A DNA stretch of 64,000 bases. It comes from Sanguinoderma infundibulare (lineage: Eukaryota > Basidiomycota > Agaricomycetes > Polyporales > Polyporaceae). This document shows positions 48,462-61,342 of this stretch, piece after piece. Location: assembly GCA_032821775.1 (NCBI GenBank), contig JAVLRN010000002.1, positions 1,736,001 to 1,800,000 of the forward strand. Reading direction: 5' to 3'. The number at the start of each line of letters is the position of its first letter. Position 1 is the stretch's first letter. Under the pieces are notes generated by a model. The model had not been told where the DNA came from. It made no database searches and worked only from the letters and a program-made list of their open reading frames with translations. Position numbers and translations under genes: made by a program.

Positions 48462-50928
48462 CTACCTCTCCCACTCCCATCCCTCCTCCGCCCAGGCCGG
48501 CATGTCCGTCTCGAAGCTGCCCAAACTCGTCGTGTACCGCAACGCATGCAAGAATATGTACAGCGACTCCGGCTTCGGGTCAGGATGCAGCGGCACGAAG
48601 CACTCCGGACAGTAGTGCATCCCGTCCGCGTCTGATATCGGGTCGATCGTGACCGGCGCGGATGCTTCAGCCACGGGTGGTGGCGTAGGGTCTGGCGTTG
48701 GTATTTCGGAAGCTACAGCAGAGGCGGAGGCGGAGGAGGCGGCGGAGTGAGCGGCGAGCCTCGCGACATCCTCAGGCGTGAGTTGGTTGGTGAGGGGCTC
48801 ATCGGATGGAGCGACCGCCACCGGTGCCAATACCACTGTCTCTGGTGTCCCAGGCGTCCCGGGAATGCTGTCCGCCGGCGTGCTCTGCACGAACGCAACA
48901 GCAGGTCCGCCTCGTCTTCGCTTGTTCTGGGGAGGAAGAGGCATGGTGAAGCCATGGGGGGATAGGGCTGCCTTGGCACGGAAGACCACATCTCGCCACC
49001 GGCCCCAGTCTTCCGACTCGTCCTTAACATGGCAGTGGGCCGCATTAGTCCTGATTGCTCACGAAGACACAGAAAAAAATCGACCCTACCTTCATGTTCC
49101 TCAGACGCGTAATAATCCCGACCGCCTCCGCCGAGAGCGGCACGGGGGACCCCATCCCGATGTCGTGGCCCGTCTCACGCGGCAGTAGCTTTCTCTCTGC
49201 GCCCCCGCTCGCCGGCCCTTCAGTTGTAGAAGTGGGCGAGGTAGAGCCCGCAGAGGGCCGTGTGATCGCCTCCGGGTTGTTGGACGCGTCGAACTGGAAC
49301 TGTGCGGGGGCTTGCGGCGCAGCGCGCTCTTCGCTAGGGACGATGTCAATCCCACCTTTACCGAGGTTATCGCCCTAGACGTCGATAGACAGTCAGCACG
49401 GACTGAGGAATGGTGGACGAAGAAGACATGCCCATATTCTAGTGTCGGAGTAGATGGGGTCATTCGCAATAGGATGGCCAAGGTATTGTAAATGTACGCG
49501 AATTTGATGGGCTATGTGCGCTGTTGTGAGTGAACCCGCATACATAAAGATAAAGGACAGCATACATCGACCGGTAAGAGGACGACCTAGATGAAGGAGA
49601 AGCGGGAGAGCGATGTCAGTTTACAACATACATGCAGTCCAAAGATTTCGTTCGGAAAAACTCACAACGGAGCACTGTGGTGTCGGTATTCGCGTCGTAA
49701 TGCAGACGATTGAATATGGTCTTCGCAGGCTGGAATGCAATTCATCAGCATGCAGGAACATTCTTCGGCGTGCATATATCTACCTTTCCTTCGGGATGCA
49801 CGATGTTCAGACCCATCTGCCTGTCAACCGTCAGAAGGCGCTCCTCGCAGACGACCTCCTCCCTGCATGCTGTTAGCTCAACCATCAGTGTGCATGTCGC
49901 TCTACGCACTCGGGAAATTTGCCCTTGCATCGCGCAACGTACTCCTTCCTGACTTCGCCGTTCATGAACTCATTCGTGAGCGTGGTCGCAAGTGATGGGC
50001 TGAGGGGGAGGATCATCAGGCCCGAAGTAAGTCTATCTAGCCTGTTCACAGCTAGACAAACGAGGGTCAGTTGCAGTCGCAAAGCGCATATAGCGACGGC
50101 GAAACAGGGCTTACTGTAGATCTTCTCGAAGCCGAAGTCGTTCTTCAAGATCTCCACGAGACTGTTCCGGAAGTACCGCCCGGCAGCGTGCACTGGCTGT
50201 TTGTATACATTGCCGCAAATAAGTGGGCTATCTGCGCACAAGAATGAAAAACGCACGATCGAGCCTGGTTTGTCAATGACAACGAACTGCCGCTCTGCGT
50301 CGTGGAGGACTATTCGTACGGGTGTGGACGTTACTGGAGGCTCATGGCGATGAGATACGTTCCTAGACCGGAGGTGAAAATCTTGGCAACGGGTATGAAA
50401 GAGGTTTTGTACGCACTCTATGCGATCCCCATTTTGAACGATGGTGTCCGGTTTCGCGACCTTGCCGTTGATTGTAGTGACTCCAGACTGGAGTGCGTAC
50501 CTCTGATAGACATCTAGTCAATATGCGTCCCTCCAAGAGAGGTTGCGATGGCCTCTCAGTGCAACATGGGCGGGCGGCGCACTTCACAACGTCCACTGAG
50601 ACGGGTAGTGTTCAGGCAAACAGCATCTAGTTGAGGCCACAGTCTACGCAGCGCACAAACCAGCCACATGCAGCATTGAGAGACCACTCAGAACGATATC
50701 AGGACAAGCGGGACGCACGTAAAACTCCATGGAGCGGTCTCGGAACTCCGTAGAGACAACCTCCAGGATCTCGCGGCCCAACCAACGCCCCTTGGCCATC
50801 GTCGTGTACGGGTACCAGTATGGCGGGATCTTCTTCAGTCCAGGGGTTGTCCGCGGCAGTATAGGAACATCTCCTCCTCCCTCTTGTTGTGTTGGTTTCA
50901 GGGCGACAGCGGAAGTGGACGTGGACAT
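48462..50928 (-). CDS. RluA-family tRNA pseudouridine synthase (Pus8/Pus9/Rib2 type)
   Basis: The start is ATG 50928. An S4-like head ([19 protein letters not shown], then VQNGDRIE) precedes the catalytic domain: [27 protein letters not shown], and [16 protein letters not shown], the HRLDxxTSG-type motif whose Asp is catalytic. Next come [66 protein letters not shown] and [13 protein letters not shown] disordered linker leads to a fungal-type end, [19 protein letters not shown]. It would convert a uridine in tRNA (position 32 in yeast relatives) to pseudouridine. The intron after RIW starts with GC. No deaminase domain is attached, unlike yeast Rib2. Confidence 0.85.
49375..49431 (-). other. 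GC-AG intron in the pseudouridine synthase gene
   Basis: The exon ends AGAATATGG; the intron starts GCATGT and ends GTCTAG (57 nt), with a CTGAC branch-like site. Joining gives [17 protein letters not shown] in frame. No GT donor gives this reading. Confidence 0.75.
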
Positions 50929-51162
50929 GGTCGACACGACGAAGTTGGTCACGACCTGGCGAAAGACGTCGGCATCGGAGACGGGGATACGAGATCTGCG
51001 CACGGCGCGCTCTCTACACCTCGTTGACAGAACAGAACCCAGCTCGGCAGCCACAGTACCAGAGTACTTAGTAGGAAACAGGTCTAAACGAAGGCCACAG
51101 GGATCACAGAAGGAGCAGAGCAGTAGTGAAAACGAAAAAAGGTTGCAACTCCAGACCAAAAT

Positions 51163-51233
51163 GGACATTCAGGGGATTGAACCCTGGACCTCACGCATGC
51201 GAAGCGTGCGCGCTACCACTGTGCCAAATGCCC
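51163..51233 (-). tRNA. tRNA-Ala (anticodon CGC)
   Basis: On the minus strand GGGCATT pairs with AATGTCC (one wobble). The anticodon stem CACGC/GCGTG encloses TTCGCAT, giving anticodon CGC for codon GCG. The T arm CAGGG/CCCTG carries loop TTCAATC. It is 71 nt with no intron. It lies between the divergent pseudouridine synthase and Uso1-like genes. Confidence 0.92.
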
Positions 51234-51520
51234 TTATTGAAGAGCAAGTACACGACCCTCACAATCTTTCAAGGGTATTCTTTAACCATCACAATTGCTC
51301 GAGTGCTCTAAGATTTTCCATCCCTGGCTTCTCGGTCGTTACCTCGAAAGGGCGGAGAGAGTGAGAGCAGAGAGTGAGAGGAGCTCAACGGTACCTACCG
51401 GTATAACGGCCCGGGTGACATTAATTAGCGCCCAATGTCCACGTGGAGCGCTGCGCTCCTCGTCGAGGTGAACGACGAGCTCGTTCACCTCGTCGACGTC
51501 CAACACAGCGGGCACGGCTC

Positions 51521-54500
51521 ATGGAGTTCTTTTCTCAGATTAACATCGCGCTTCGAGGTCCCACAGGACAACCGCAATCTGCTGCAGATACCATAGCTCG
51601 TCTTGCCGATCGTCTTTCGCCCTCTACTCTCCTAGCCGACCGCCGCGCTGCGGTACTCGCCCTCAAAGGCCTCGCTCGGGACTGCAAGGCCGACGTCGGA
51701 CAGTTCACACTACCGGGGCTGCTCGACGTTTTGCAAAATGACGCCGAGGTGGACGCTGATATCGGCAAGGCCGTCCTCGAGACCCTAATTGTGCTTTGCG
51801 AGGTCGACGAGAACGCCCCGGCGGCGGCACGCGACCTTGGGTACGCACATACGGATGCTGTCCTCGCCGACGAAAAAGTCGCCCAGAAACTCTTCAGTCT
51901 CATGGCCGATCACTCGTTCTACCTGCGGTACTCCGCACTCCAGTTCCTGTCGGTATTGCTCCAGAACCGGAGGCAGGTCGTGCAAGGCTATTTCTTGAAG
52001 GCACCTGTGGGGGTCACTAGCTTGATTGCATTGCTGGAGGACAAGCGCGAGATCATTCGAAATGGTGCGTACGCTCGCGTATATGCGGGGCGGGCCACGG
52101 TGCGCTAACGTCACCTCAAGAGGCCATCTTTACCATCCAATCTCTCATTTCCCAAAGTCCCGAGACTCAGAAGATCATGGCGTTTGAGGGCGCGTTCGAG
52201 AAGCTCTTCAACATCATCGTGGGCGAGCAGGGCTTGGAGGGAGGTGTTGTAGTGCAAGACGCGCTGAACTGTATTGATGGCCTACTCCGTTTCAACCAAT
52301 CGAACCAAGTACGAATCATTGCCGTCATGTCCTTGCCTATCGCCCGCCCTGACGAGCTTTCGCTTTGCATTTTCGCGTGAACTCCGTTCGGTAAACTTCG
52401 CCTCATCCCAGAGCTATTTCCGTGGATCTTCTCTCCCTCCCCTCCTGCTCTCACTCGTCAGCTTTCCGCCGAATCTTCCGTTCGACACGCCCACTCCACA
52501 GCAGTTCGCCCTTCAACTCTGGGACGTCCCCCAGAAGCGTGCGAACGTAGCCCTCGTTGTCGGCGTGATCGGGCTGCTAGCGCGCCATGCGGGTGTGAGT
52601 ACGATATGCCGCCTTTTTGTCACCTCTTCTGACCTTGTCCGCTACAGCCCCCAGATGGACTATCTATTGCCTGTACTCGATGCCTGACGGAGTTTGGTGT
52701 CGCTTCCAATGCGCCCACCAGCATCAAGACGCAGGTACCGAATCTGTCAACAAAGCCTTTCCTGTCTTCTGATGTACTGTGTGACATACGTCATAGGCCC
52801 TTCGTTTGGTTCCCTCTAACCTTGCCACCCTCCCGCTTGCGGAGATGGTTGTGACGCCATACATGCCCGTACCGGATACGAATGGCGAAGAGTGGGATCG
52901 CTTAGAACCTGCTTCTGCGTTAGATGCTCTCGTGGAGCTCATCCTTCACGGGGAATACAACAACGTCATCGATGGTGAAAGGCGGACGAAGGACGGGATG
53001 GAGCTCCGCGGCGCCGCCTTGGGTATCTTCCAGGTATGTCCGGAAGCCTATGCTGGCGAATTGTCCATTGACGTCATTCGTGGCCAGAACTTTGTGCAGA
53101 AGGAGGAAATATCCGAAGCGATCGTGCAGGCAATGGTCGCACAACCAGGTCTGTGTTCCCTGTCATACACACGCACGTTTCATGAATGCACTAATTCTCC
53201 CCACAGGCTCCCAAACACCCGTCACGCCCCTCCTCTACGCCCTCACGACGGTCCCGATTTCGCCCCTCAACATTACCTCCGTCACCTCCACACACTTCGC
53301 CACTCTGCTCTTCGCACACCTTCTCCGCTCCTCTCCACGAGCGAAAACTACCGCGCGTTCCATCGTACCCCAAGCCGGTTCACAAAGCGGAGGAGCGTTT
53401 TTCGTCCCGGCCGACGGGGGCGCGCCGCCGCCCGACGATTCCGCCGATGCTGACGAGCCGCAGACGTTGCTGCAGATCATTAGCGAGCACTTGTCGCTGG
53501 CGTTCCTCACGCGTGCGAGGACAGACCTAGCTGATAAGGAAGCGCGAGAGTGGGATCGGTTGTGCGTGGGTTACCTCTGTTTACTGATACAGTGGTTGTG
53601 GGAGGATCCGGCTGCCGTTCGCGAGTTCTTGGAGGCCGGTGCTCTTGGCGTGGTACGTGGCTCGTACGCGTCCCGCTCGCACGTATTGACCAGCGGAGGC
53701 GATCCGATGCACAGCTGGTGGAGCCCATCAACCAGACGGCGGAGGAGGACGCGATGATACCCGCTCTCTGCGCGTTCCTGCTGGGGGTGATCTATGAATT
53801 CAATCGCGAGCCCGGCGAAGTCACGCGGCACGTTTTTTCCTTCCAGCTGTATCCTATGCAATCTAGTAACATGTTCATGATTGCAACAGCTCGACCATCC
53901 ACCCGATCCTGACCCGTCTTGGCATCGACATGCTCTCAGGGCGCGTCATCCACCTGCGGGACGAAGAGCGATTCAGGGCCGTTGGGCCAGATAACTTCGT
54001 CGTTACCTCTCCGAATACTCACGTAACCCCACATCACCCACCAGGCCCGCCTTCTGCAGGCATGCCTAAGGTCGAGCTGGAGGAGGGCGAGGTTTGGTTC
54101 GACTGGGCGTTTGTGGACTTTTGGAAGTCAAACTACTGTGAGTGGCGTCTTTTGCTTGGATTCGGTGGTGTTACTTTGAACTGACGGAAACCGGATGTGA
54201 CTGGACAGACACGATCCAGAAGGGTATTGCGGTGGACCCGAACTCGCTCTCTTCGGCGGCCGGCCAGGAGAGCGCAATGCTCGTTGCGTCATTGCGGGAT
54301 GTCATCCGTAACCAGGCGGCCGAGATCGAGAAACTGCAGGCGCAGTTGAAGGCGCTCTCGACTACGTCAAGCGAGGTCAGACTTATTCTCTCTGCCATGA
54401 TCGCGGTGAGGAGCGTTGACTTTGCTCTGCCGGACAGACGGAGGGACTGCGCGCACAGGTCGCGTCGCTCACGGAGCAGCTCCAGAGCAGCGAGCAGAAG

Positions 54501-54653
54501 AAGAAAGAGGTCGAGAAGGAGCAGGACGACTTGCTCGTCCTCTTGGACGAGGTCAACAGCAAGCGGCGGAGGGACAAGGAGCGGATGCGGCAGGCGAGCA
54601 TGGAGGTTTCGGAGGACGAGGAAGCGGACGATGACGATGAAGACGAGGAGTGA
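51521..54653 (+). CDS. Uso1/p115-type vesicle tethering factor
   Basis: ATG 51521 (MEFFSQINIALRGP) starts a protein of roughly 800 residues in about a dozen exons. The head is an armadillo-like array: ADTIARLADRL, DRRAAVLALKGLARDCKADV, LMADHSFYLRYSALQFLSVL, EAIFTIQSLISQSPETQKI, FAVALQLWDVPQKRANVAL-like repeats, VVTPYMPVPDTNGEEWDRLE, and GYLCLLIQWLWEDPAAVREF. The second half has PALCAFLLGVIYEFNREPGE and FVDFWKSNYY. It ends in a short coiled coil (LRDVIRNQAAEIEKLQAQLK; LRAQVASLTEQLQSSEQKKK) and an acidic tail (EEADDDDEDEE). This matches p115/Uso1, which tethers COPII vesicles at the Golgi. The coiled coil is much shorter than in yeast Uso1. Confidence 0.9.
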
Positions 54654-55227
54654 GAATGGAACTGCGATGTACTGTATGCAGAGGTGTGAGTTTCGTTCTG
54701 GTCTATTTATTCTTTTTGGGGTCATATGCACTGTTGGAAAATTAACTCCGTCTGGCGATGTGTGAGGCATGCTGCAACCCATTTGTGTGGGGGAGTGTAA
54801 ATCATAGTGGAGAATGTGCGTTGACATGTTGGTGCACGATGCTTTCTTCGCCCTTGTGTTGCCCTTGATTAATGTCCTTCTCTTGAACATAGGCGTCAAT
54901 TAAACGCGCACCTTTCAGGTCTCGCGAATGGAAATATTTGAAACCATCGATCGACTCTCATCGCTGCCACGCTGAACTTTGAGCTTGCACTTTCATGGTC
55001 GTGGTCGTGGGATAGGACGAGTCCGGAGATTAGATTACCTCCCTCCCACGGTGCACGGTGCGTGGTTGATTGCTCGCCTCGATATCGTCCTCCCTCTCCT
55101 GCTCTTCATGAAATTCCCAGCACCATACACGACATGGATGCCACGCACCCTATAGAAATGCCTGAAACAGTCCTTCACAGACGAACGCGGAGATAGTCTT
55201 CGATCCATCCGTAATGTCTCCCTGAGC

Positions 55228-55280
55228 TGTCGCACGGGATTCGAACAGCTAGCCCTTCGAAAGTCGTTCTATTGGCGACA
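55228..55280 (-). other. tRNA-like remnant
   Basis: On the minus strand, TGTCGC at one end pairs with GCGACA at the other, and GTTCGAATCCC near the 3' end matches an RNA polymerase III B-box/T-loop. At 53 nt it is too short for a tRNA: no D arm, and the T stem does not pair. It may be a decayed tRNA or a tRNA-derived SINE end. Confidence 0.3.
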
Positions 55281-58200
55281 AAAGTGATTCTGTTTTAAGT
55301 GGATCGATGCCTGGGTTGATCTGTAGGAACGGTCAATGGTACCCGCTCGACCAATATGCACGGCGACGTCAACGGTAAGTCGGTGACACGGAGGCGCGTG
55401 CTAAAGTGCTGACGTCCTGCAGGCAATGTTGCATACGCGGGCGATCGTGATACACAAGAGAAGGCCTCTCGCCGTTAGCGGTGAATCCCGTTCATGTTCC
55501 AACTGACCGGCGAAACTAGAGAAGTTGGAAGCCCGATATATCAAGTAACCAGCTGAAAATTCCTTGTTGCCGTTGCACTCAATCACTATGCGATAGTAGT
55601 GCTTATGTGCCGGTCGTGAGTCATGACTGATGGACGTTTTCCAACCTATGCGTTAACTTCCATCCGTGTATCATTCCGCTCGCGAATGTCATGTCCAAAG
55701 ATCCTGGAGTTTCGTATGTCAGGAAGCTGTGCTGTGTATACCTTTATTTAGTGAAGCGCTTGCAGTTACCAGGGGATTCGGCGCCTGGAGACGAGTTGTT
55801 CCTCTGCCAGCATTGCTGCGTTGATTCAATCTCGTCTATTCTCCATCTTGACCACCCGCTACTCTAATTGCATTCATCATTCTAGGAAGCCATATTAATG
55901 GTCCCGGCACCTCAATCTGTACCCAGCCTGGAGCATGCCAAGTCCTGTCTGGCACAACGCGCGACATATGCGGTATCCGAGTACGTGTACACTGATCTTC
56001 TCCATGCAATATCACGTTTCCTTACGTTTAATGATTCTAAATAGCGAACGACGATGTACCACGAGAAGTTGGGTCGCATACATGCCCAGGTTCTGGTCGC
56101 CATGACGGTAAGAGGCCTCGTTAGCTTCCTCGACGTCTTGTGATAGACGGTCTACTCTATCAGCGAAGGACAAGGCACAGTCAATATTGGCACAGGGAAG
56201 AAGGCACCATCCGAACCGAAGTCTTCGTCCGGGTAGCGGACGGCGGCGCAATGGTGTGTTCTTCGGCTTGCTTGTATCAGCGGCCGCTTTGTCCACTAAT
56301 GTTGGCGATCGTCAGGCACAAAGACCGCGGTCACGTCCTGCTACTTATACGACAGGCCTAGCAAGACGTGGTCTGTCTTGAGCAGGAATCTATCTAGGCT
56401 TTCATTTCGGACATTGGGCGTAGACTCGTGAGCGTCGAGGTCGTGGCACTCACGGCACAGCCCTCATTCAGTCCGGTCACTTGATGTTGACTTGATGTGA
56501 TAAGACTTACCTGGCGCTCCCGATGGCACCCTGTACTTCCCCGTTCAAGTAGGTCCGCGGGTGACCCTTTGTGATGCTTCTCCAAATCTGAAGGACAAGA
56601 TAGAAGTGGCCGGCAAGTCTCCTTCGCAGCCGGATGCACATGGTCACTCGGTGAGAGGGTTGCGAACGTCGTGATTTCGAAGGGGTACTGACTACCATCC
56701 GCGGGCTCAGCGCTCACTGTGCGGTATGCCTTTGCCTGCAGTGTCGCCCACATCCTGCGCTGCCCCTCTCTCGATTTCATTAAGTCTCGGTCATTCGCAA
56801 TATCCAGGCCATGCGCTCCGGAGGCCGGAGGACTCGTATGCGGCTAGCTTAGGCTGGTGGCGTCCGATAGTAAGTAAGTAGCCCGAACTCTTGGTGAAGC
56901 CCTCTTCGGCTCATCACATTCTAGCGCGAATACGGCGCTGCGAATGAGCCGACGACATTTGTAAGACGATCACGACCATTTGTCCCTCACGACCATCGCA
57001 ACGGCCCAACAAGGAGTATTCTCATCCGCCGCTCCCTTTGTCTGGAACGTCTCACGTGCTATCCAAACATAACACCGAACAGATTTCTTGTTGCTGCTTC
57101 GCGTTCGAACATACCCCACAAGGGCTACGTTGGCGCACCCGGCGCCTGGATTTCCGACCCGCAAATAGCTTAAATCGAGTCTCTGAGTGGCGAACCCAGG
57201 CCTCTCATTCATGGCCCCTATCACACGAGTTTTCCTATCATCCGACCCTTCTTCGAGCTTACTACGCCTCCGGGCTTCGCATTACGCGCTGATGTAGTGC
57301 ACTTGGCCACGGGTTCCTTGGCCTACGACCCCATGCGGGATAAGGGGCGACGCCGTCTCGCTTGACACGTTCGCCTCTCTGAACATCTGCCTGGCTGTCG
57401 GTGCGTCCATTCATATATATGCCCAAGTAAGCACCACGTCTGAGTCTTGCGCCATTCAGGCTTCTGCTCTGCCTTCCAGTCCGCGGCTTCCGATTACCAC
57501 CAGTGCGTCGCGCGTTCCCATCGATCGACTGATAACAATCGAACTGTGGGAAGGCAGCGCGCGCCCGTGCTCCCTTCAGCGCAGGCATGGATTGCCCCCA
57601 GCTGTTCTGAGCATACCTTAGGATTAGCGCAAAGGCACGAAGGCATAGGGCAATGTCCGGGCCGTTTCGACCAGCTGTGCGCAAACCATGGCCATCGGTG
57701 GCACTAGTTGGAAATACGACTACAACGTCGCCATGCTATAAGCGTCGCGGTAAGGTGGAGGAGTGGTGGAGGAAGCCGCCAGCGCCAACAACACGGTACG
57801 TTCTCGGCGGTTTCTTCGGTTGCGACTTTCGATACTGAACATCTGCCTTGGCGACCTTTGGAAACAGCTCGGGCCCAGAGCGCCCTCTCGTGGCGACCCT
57901 GATGTTCGCCTTCCATGTTGACAGTCCATGGACGGGGCGGCTCCGAGCACCGCTCAATGCCCGACGAGGCTCCGGACTCGCCCCTCAGCATGTGCATTCA
58001 AACTATCCCTGGCGTCTGGCGTGGGCATGCCACAGCGCATGACTTCCGAGAGGCTCAGCCTCCGCACTGGAGCTTGTCGTGCGTGGCGGACAACCGCGGC
58101 ACGGATGGGCACGCTGCTGACGTATGGTTCTGCATCGCTCGCTTCTGATCGATGTTGGGTCTTGCGCGTCTTGCATTGCGCAGTCCTGGTCTGTATCTCT

Positions 58201-58674
58201 ATGTTTGTTCAGAATCTCCGGGCGAGATTGCCTTTCCTATGTGCAATCCTCACCGCTTGGGCATGTGTATGCTGAAACGGGGCCCTGGAGAGGAGTCTCG
58301 TCTCGCCACGGCCGCCGCGTTGTTTCCCCGTTGCGTGCTGTGGGAAGACGGTCGGCTCGCCGCGGACTGCGTCCACGGACGCCAGTGTCCATGTCCACGG
58401 GCGCCTGCTCGTCCGCCCACGTCATGCTCCTGTATGGCGAAAGCGGCCTGCCCGACTGGCCGCGTCACAGATTGCGGACAATGACCATGGCGGCGATCGC
58501 TCGAGCGTGCGTACCGTCGAGCGAGAAATGCAATCCAACTGCGCGATCTCGAGTGCTGCCAGATCCCGAGCACAGCGTCGATCCGAGTCCGAGGGGGGTT
58601 CTGTGACAGGATGGACGGGGTGGGTCTCCGAGTCCGAGCCCGAGTGCCTAGCGAGATCCCGGCCGATTCAATCT

Positions 58675-58688
58675 CCCAAACGTTTGGG
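58675..58688. repeat. 14-bp palindrome CCCAAACGTTTGGG
   Basis: A perfect palindrome about 330 bp upstream of the class V aminotransferase-like start. It could be a binding site for a dimeric regulator or chance. Confidence 0.5.
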
Positions 58689-58894
58689 TTCTCCGCGAGA
58701 CTGCCAGATCCGGCTGATTCGAAATCCCGCCGAGCGCGGGTCGTACCGCGAACCTCTTTGATGCTAACCGCCACAGTCTCTACTCTGGCACAGCCTAGCT
58801 TCCGCATTTTTCTTGATGTGTCGGCCCAATTTATCTGGTACAACTGGGACTTGGACTCTGGGAACTGCTTACTCTAGAACCTTAGGCGCAAACA

Positions 58895-58900
58895 TATAAA
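58895..58900 (+). promoter_or_regulatory. Putative TATA box of the class V aminotransferase-like gene
   Basis: TATAAA in the context AACATATAAAACC, about 120 bp before the ATG at 59021. Position fits a fungal TATA element. Confidence 0.4.
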
Positions 58901-59020
58901 ACCTGGGGCCTGTGGAGCGACTCAGTCCTGTTCAGAACTCGGGCTCGCTCGCCAACGTCGGCGTACGATATCCTCTTAGGCGGCACACCGCGGCAGCTAT
59001 AGTCACACATCACCGGCATT

Positions 59021-61342
59021 ATGGGCAATTCTCACTCTTCGCGCAAACCCTCCCATGCCGGTCTGGACCTCCACCATGCTCACCCCACGCCGGTCCTGCA
59101 CCGCAAGCGCTCGAAGGCGTTCTCTGCTCTCACCCTCGGCTGCGCACCTGGATACCAGTATGCCTCATCTTTGCCCAGCTATCACCCTCAAGAATACTCG
59201 TTCCGGGAGGACGGCTCGAGCTCATCCGTGAGCGACCGGGACGAGAAGCGGAGCTTCGACCCGCCACCTGTCTATGTCCTTTCCACAACGCCCGACATCC
59301 CGGAGGACGCAGCCCTCCTCGCGTACAAGGCATTCCTCAAAGAGTACCCTCAATACCTACTGACCTGGACCCTCGACGCGCTGAGGCGCACCGACTTTGC
59401 GAGGCTGGACCGCACCGGCGAAACCTACGTCGACTACATGGGCGGCTCGCTCTACCCAGAAAGCCTGATCCAGGTACACGCCAACTTCCTGCAGAGAAGC
59501 ATCCTTGGGAACACCCACTCTGTCAGCAACTCGTGAGTACCGTGTTCCGCGTGTCCACCTCGTGTTTTTGTATTGCTCTGGCGTCAGCCGTCTCGTCCGT
59601 GGACCCCGCTCGCTCCGAGCCCTGGTCGCACTCTATTAAAATTCCCGGGCCGCCCGGATTGGGGAAGGACTCGGCACCGAGGGCCGCGATATCCTTCTGA
59701 GCACTGCTTCTCTTCCTCCGCCCTTGCCCGGCTCCTTGCGAGCACACGAACGCTGGTACTGACCGTCGTCCCATATTCGTCCAGGTCACGACTGTCCGCA
59801 TCGCGCGCGGACGAAGCACGGCGAGCCGTCCTCGAATTCTTCCGTGCCCCGCCAGGGTACACCGTCATCTTCACGGCCAACGCCAGCGGCGCACTCAAGC
59901 TGGTGGGAGAGTCCTTCCCCTTCACCTCCGACAGCACATACGTCCTCGGCGCGGACTCGCACAACAGCGTGCACGGCATCCGCCAATTTGCGACCGCTCG
60001 CGGCGCACAGGTGTGCTACGTCGAGTCAACCGATGTCGGCGGCGTGGACGTCGCAGAGGCAAAGGTAACGTACACGATCCCGCGATCCTGCCGTCTCCGC
60101 GCACCAGCTGATCGGTATCCTCTCATCTCCCTCTGGGGTCCTGGTCTGCCCTGATCCACCCAATAGGCCGTCCTCGGGCACCACCGCCCACGCGGCCGCC
60201 GCGCACCTCCGAGTCTGTTCGCGCTCACGGGCCAATCGAATGTCTCGAACACAAAGAACGCCCTTTCCCTCATCGAGTTCGCCGCGTCACAGGGCTACTC
60301 CACGCTCCTCGACGCCGCCGCGCTAGCACCGACGTCGGTGATCTCGCTCGCCGACACACCCGTGGACGCGATGGCGATCAGTTTCTACAAGATGTTCGGA
60401 TTCCCGACGGGCGTCGGCGCGCTGGTCGCGAAAGAGTCGTTCCTGGCGCGCCTGGAGCGCCCCTGGTTCGCCGGCGGCACCGTCGACGTCGTCCAGGCGC
60501 CTGGCGAAATCGTGACGATGGCGGCCGAGATGCACGAGCGTTTCGAGGTGCGTGTCCGCGTTTGCGATCCCATCCTTGGGAGGCGTTATGGTTATTCTCA
60601 GTGGCGGCGGTGGCCGCGGGCGAGTGCGAGAGCGAGAGCGGGTTTTTGGCTGACTTTGGCGCGTTTTGCACTCCAGGACGGCACGATCAACTATCTGAAC
60701 CTCCCTGCAATCACCGACGGCCTGAGATTTCTCTCGGCGTACTTGCCCTTCCTGCCCCTCCGCCTCTCCTGTCTCACGCGCTACCTCATTACGTCACTCT
60801 CTGAATTGCGACACGATACGACGGACACGCCTGTCGTACAGATCTTGTCGCGCCGCCCGAGCAAGGACGTCAAGAACGTCAGCGAGCAATCGGATACGGG
60901 CTCCGTTGTCGCACTCCTCTTCCTGTTTGTGAGTCCATTCCCAGTCCAACCCACACCCACGGTCTTTCATTTTGCGCTAACTCTAAACGTCCCGCGTTCC
61001 TAGCCCTCCGGCGAGATGATCCCAAACTCGTTCGTCGAGTACGCCGCCTCGCGGCACAACATCTCCCTCCGCACCGGCTGCATGTGCAACCCCGGCGGGG
61101 CGGCGGCACTCCTCGGCCTGCGCGACGCGATGGGCGCGCTGCCGTGCGACGCAACACTGCGCGCGTTCGAGCAGCGGATGGGCCGCGAGCTCGGCGTCGT
61201 CCGGATCTCGCTGGGCTTGGCGAGCGACTTCCGGGACGTATGGCGCGTGGTCGAGTTCGCGAAGCTCATGGGATCCGACCGCGCGCGGAGCGCGATATGG
61301 GAGGAGTGGCTTGGGGACGAACGGACGGGTATCGCGCTATGA
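59021..61342 (+). CDS. Molybdenum-cofactor-sulfurase-like class V aminotransferase
   Basis: Five exons (59021-59532, 59785-60064, 60167-60547, 60677-60928, 61004-61342) give 587 residues. The first 110 residues are a disordered Ser/Pro/His-rich head. The PLP-dependent fold then shows YVDYMGGSLYPESL, NTHSVSNSS, VIFTANASGALKLVGESFPF, LGADSHNSVHGIRQFA, SNVSNTKNALSLIEFAA and AMAISFYKMFGFPTGVGALV, whose Lys in SFYK should bind PLP. Near the end, LRTGCMCNPGGA carries the Cys expected to hold persulfide sulfur. Related Moco sulfurases sulfurate the cofactor of xanthine dehydrogenase and aldehyde oxidase. The C-terminal MOSC domain of full enzymes is absent, so the true substrate is open. The first intron (252 nt) is about four times the local norm. 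Confidence 0.85.

Larger units (their letters stand above)
54654..59020. other. 4.4-kb gene-poor stretch
   Basis: No convincing gene. Short frames occur on both strands, including two of 130-200 codons (57262-57684, 58250-58843, both minus) with no recognisable motif and skewed Arg content. It contains a tRNA-like remnant (55228-55280), a 14-bp palindrome (58675-58688) and a TATA-like site near 58895. Confidence 0.4.

Noticed and set aside
55228..55280. A functional tRNA
   Set aside because: Too short, no D arm and an unpaired T stem.
58250..58843. 197-codon minus-strand frame
   Set aside because: Rich in Arg, Ser and Gly, no recognisable motif, no splice context; treated as chance in GC-rich sequence.
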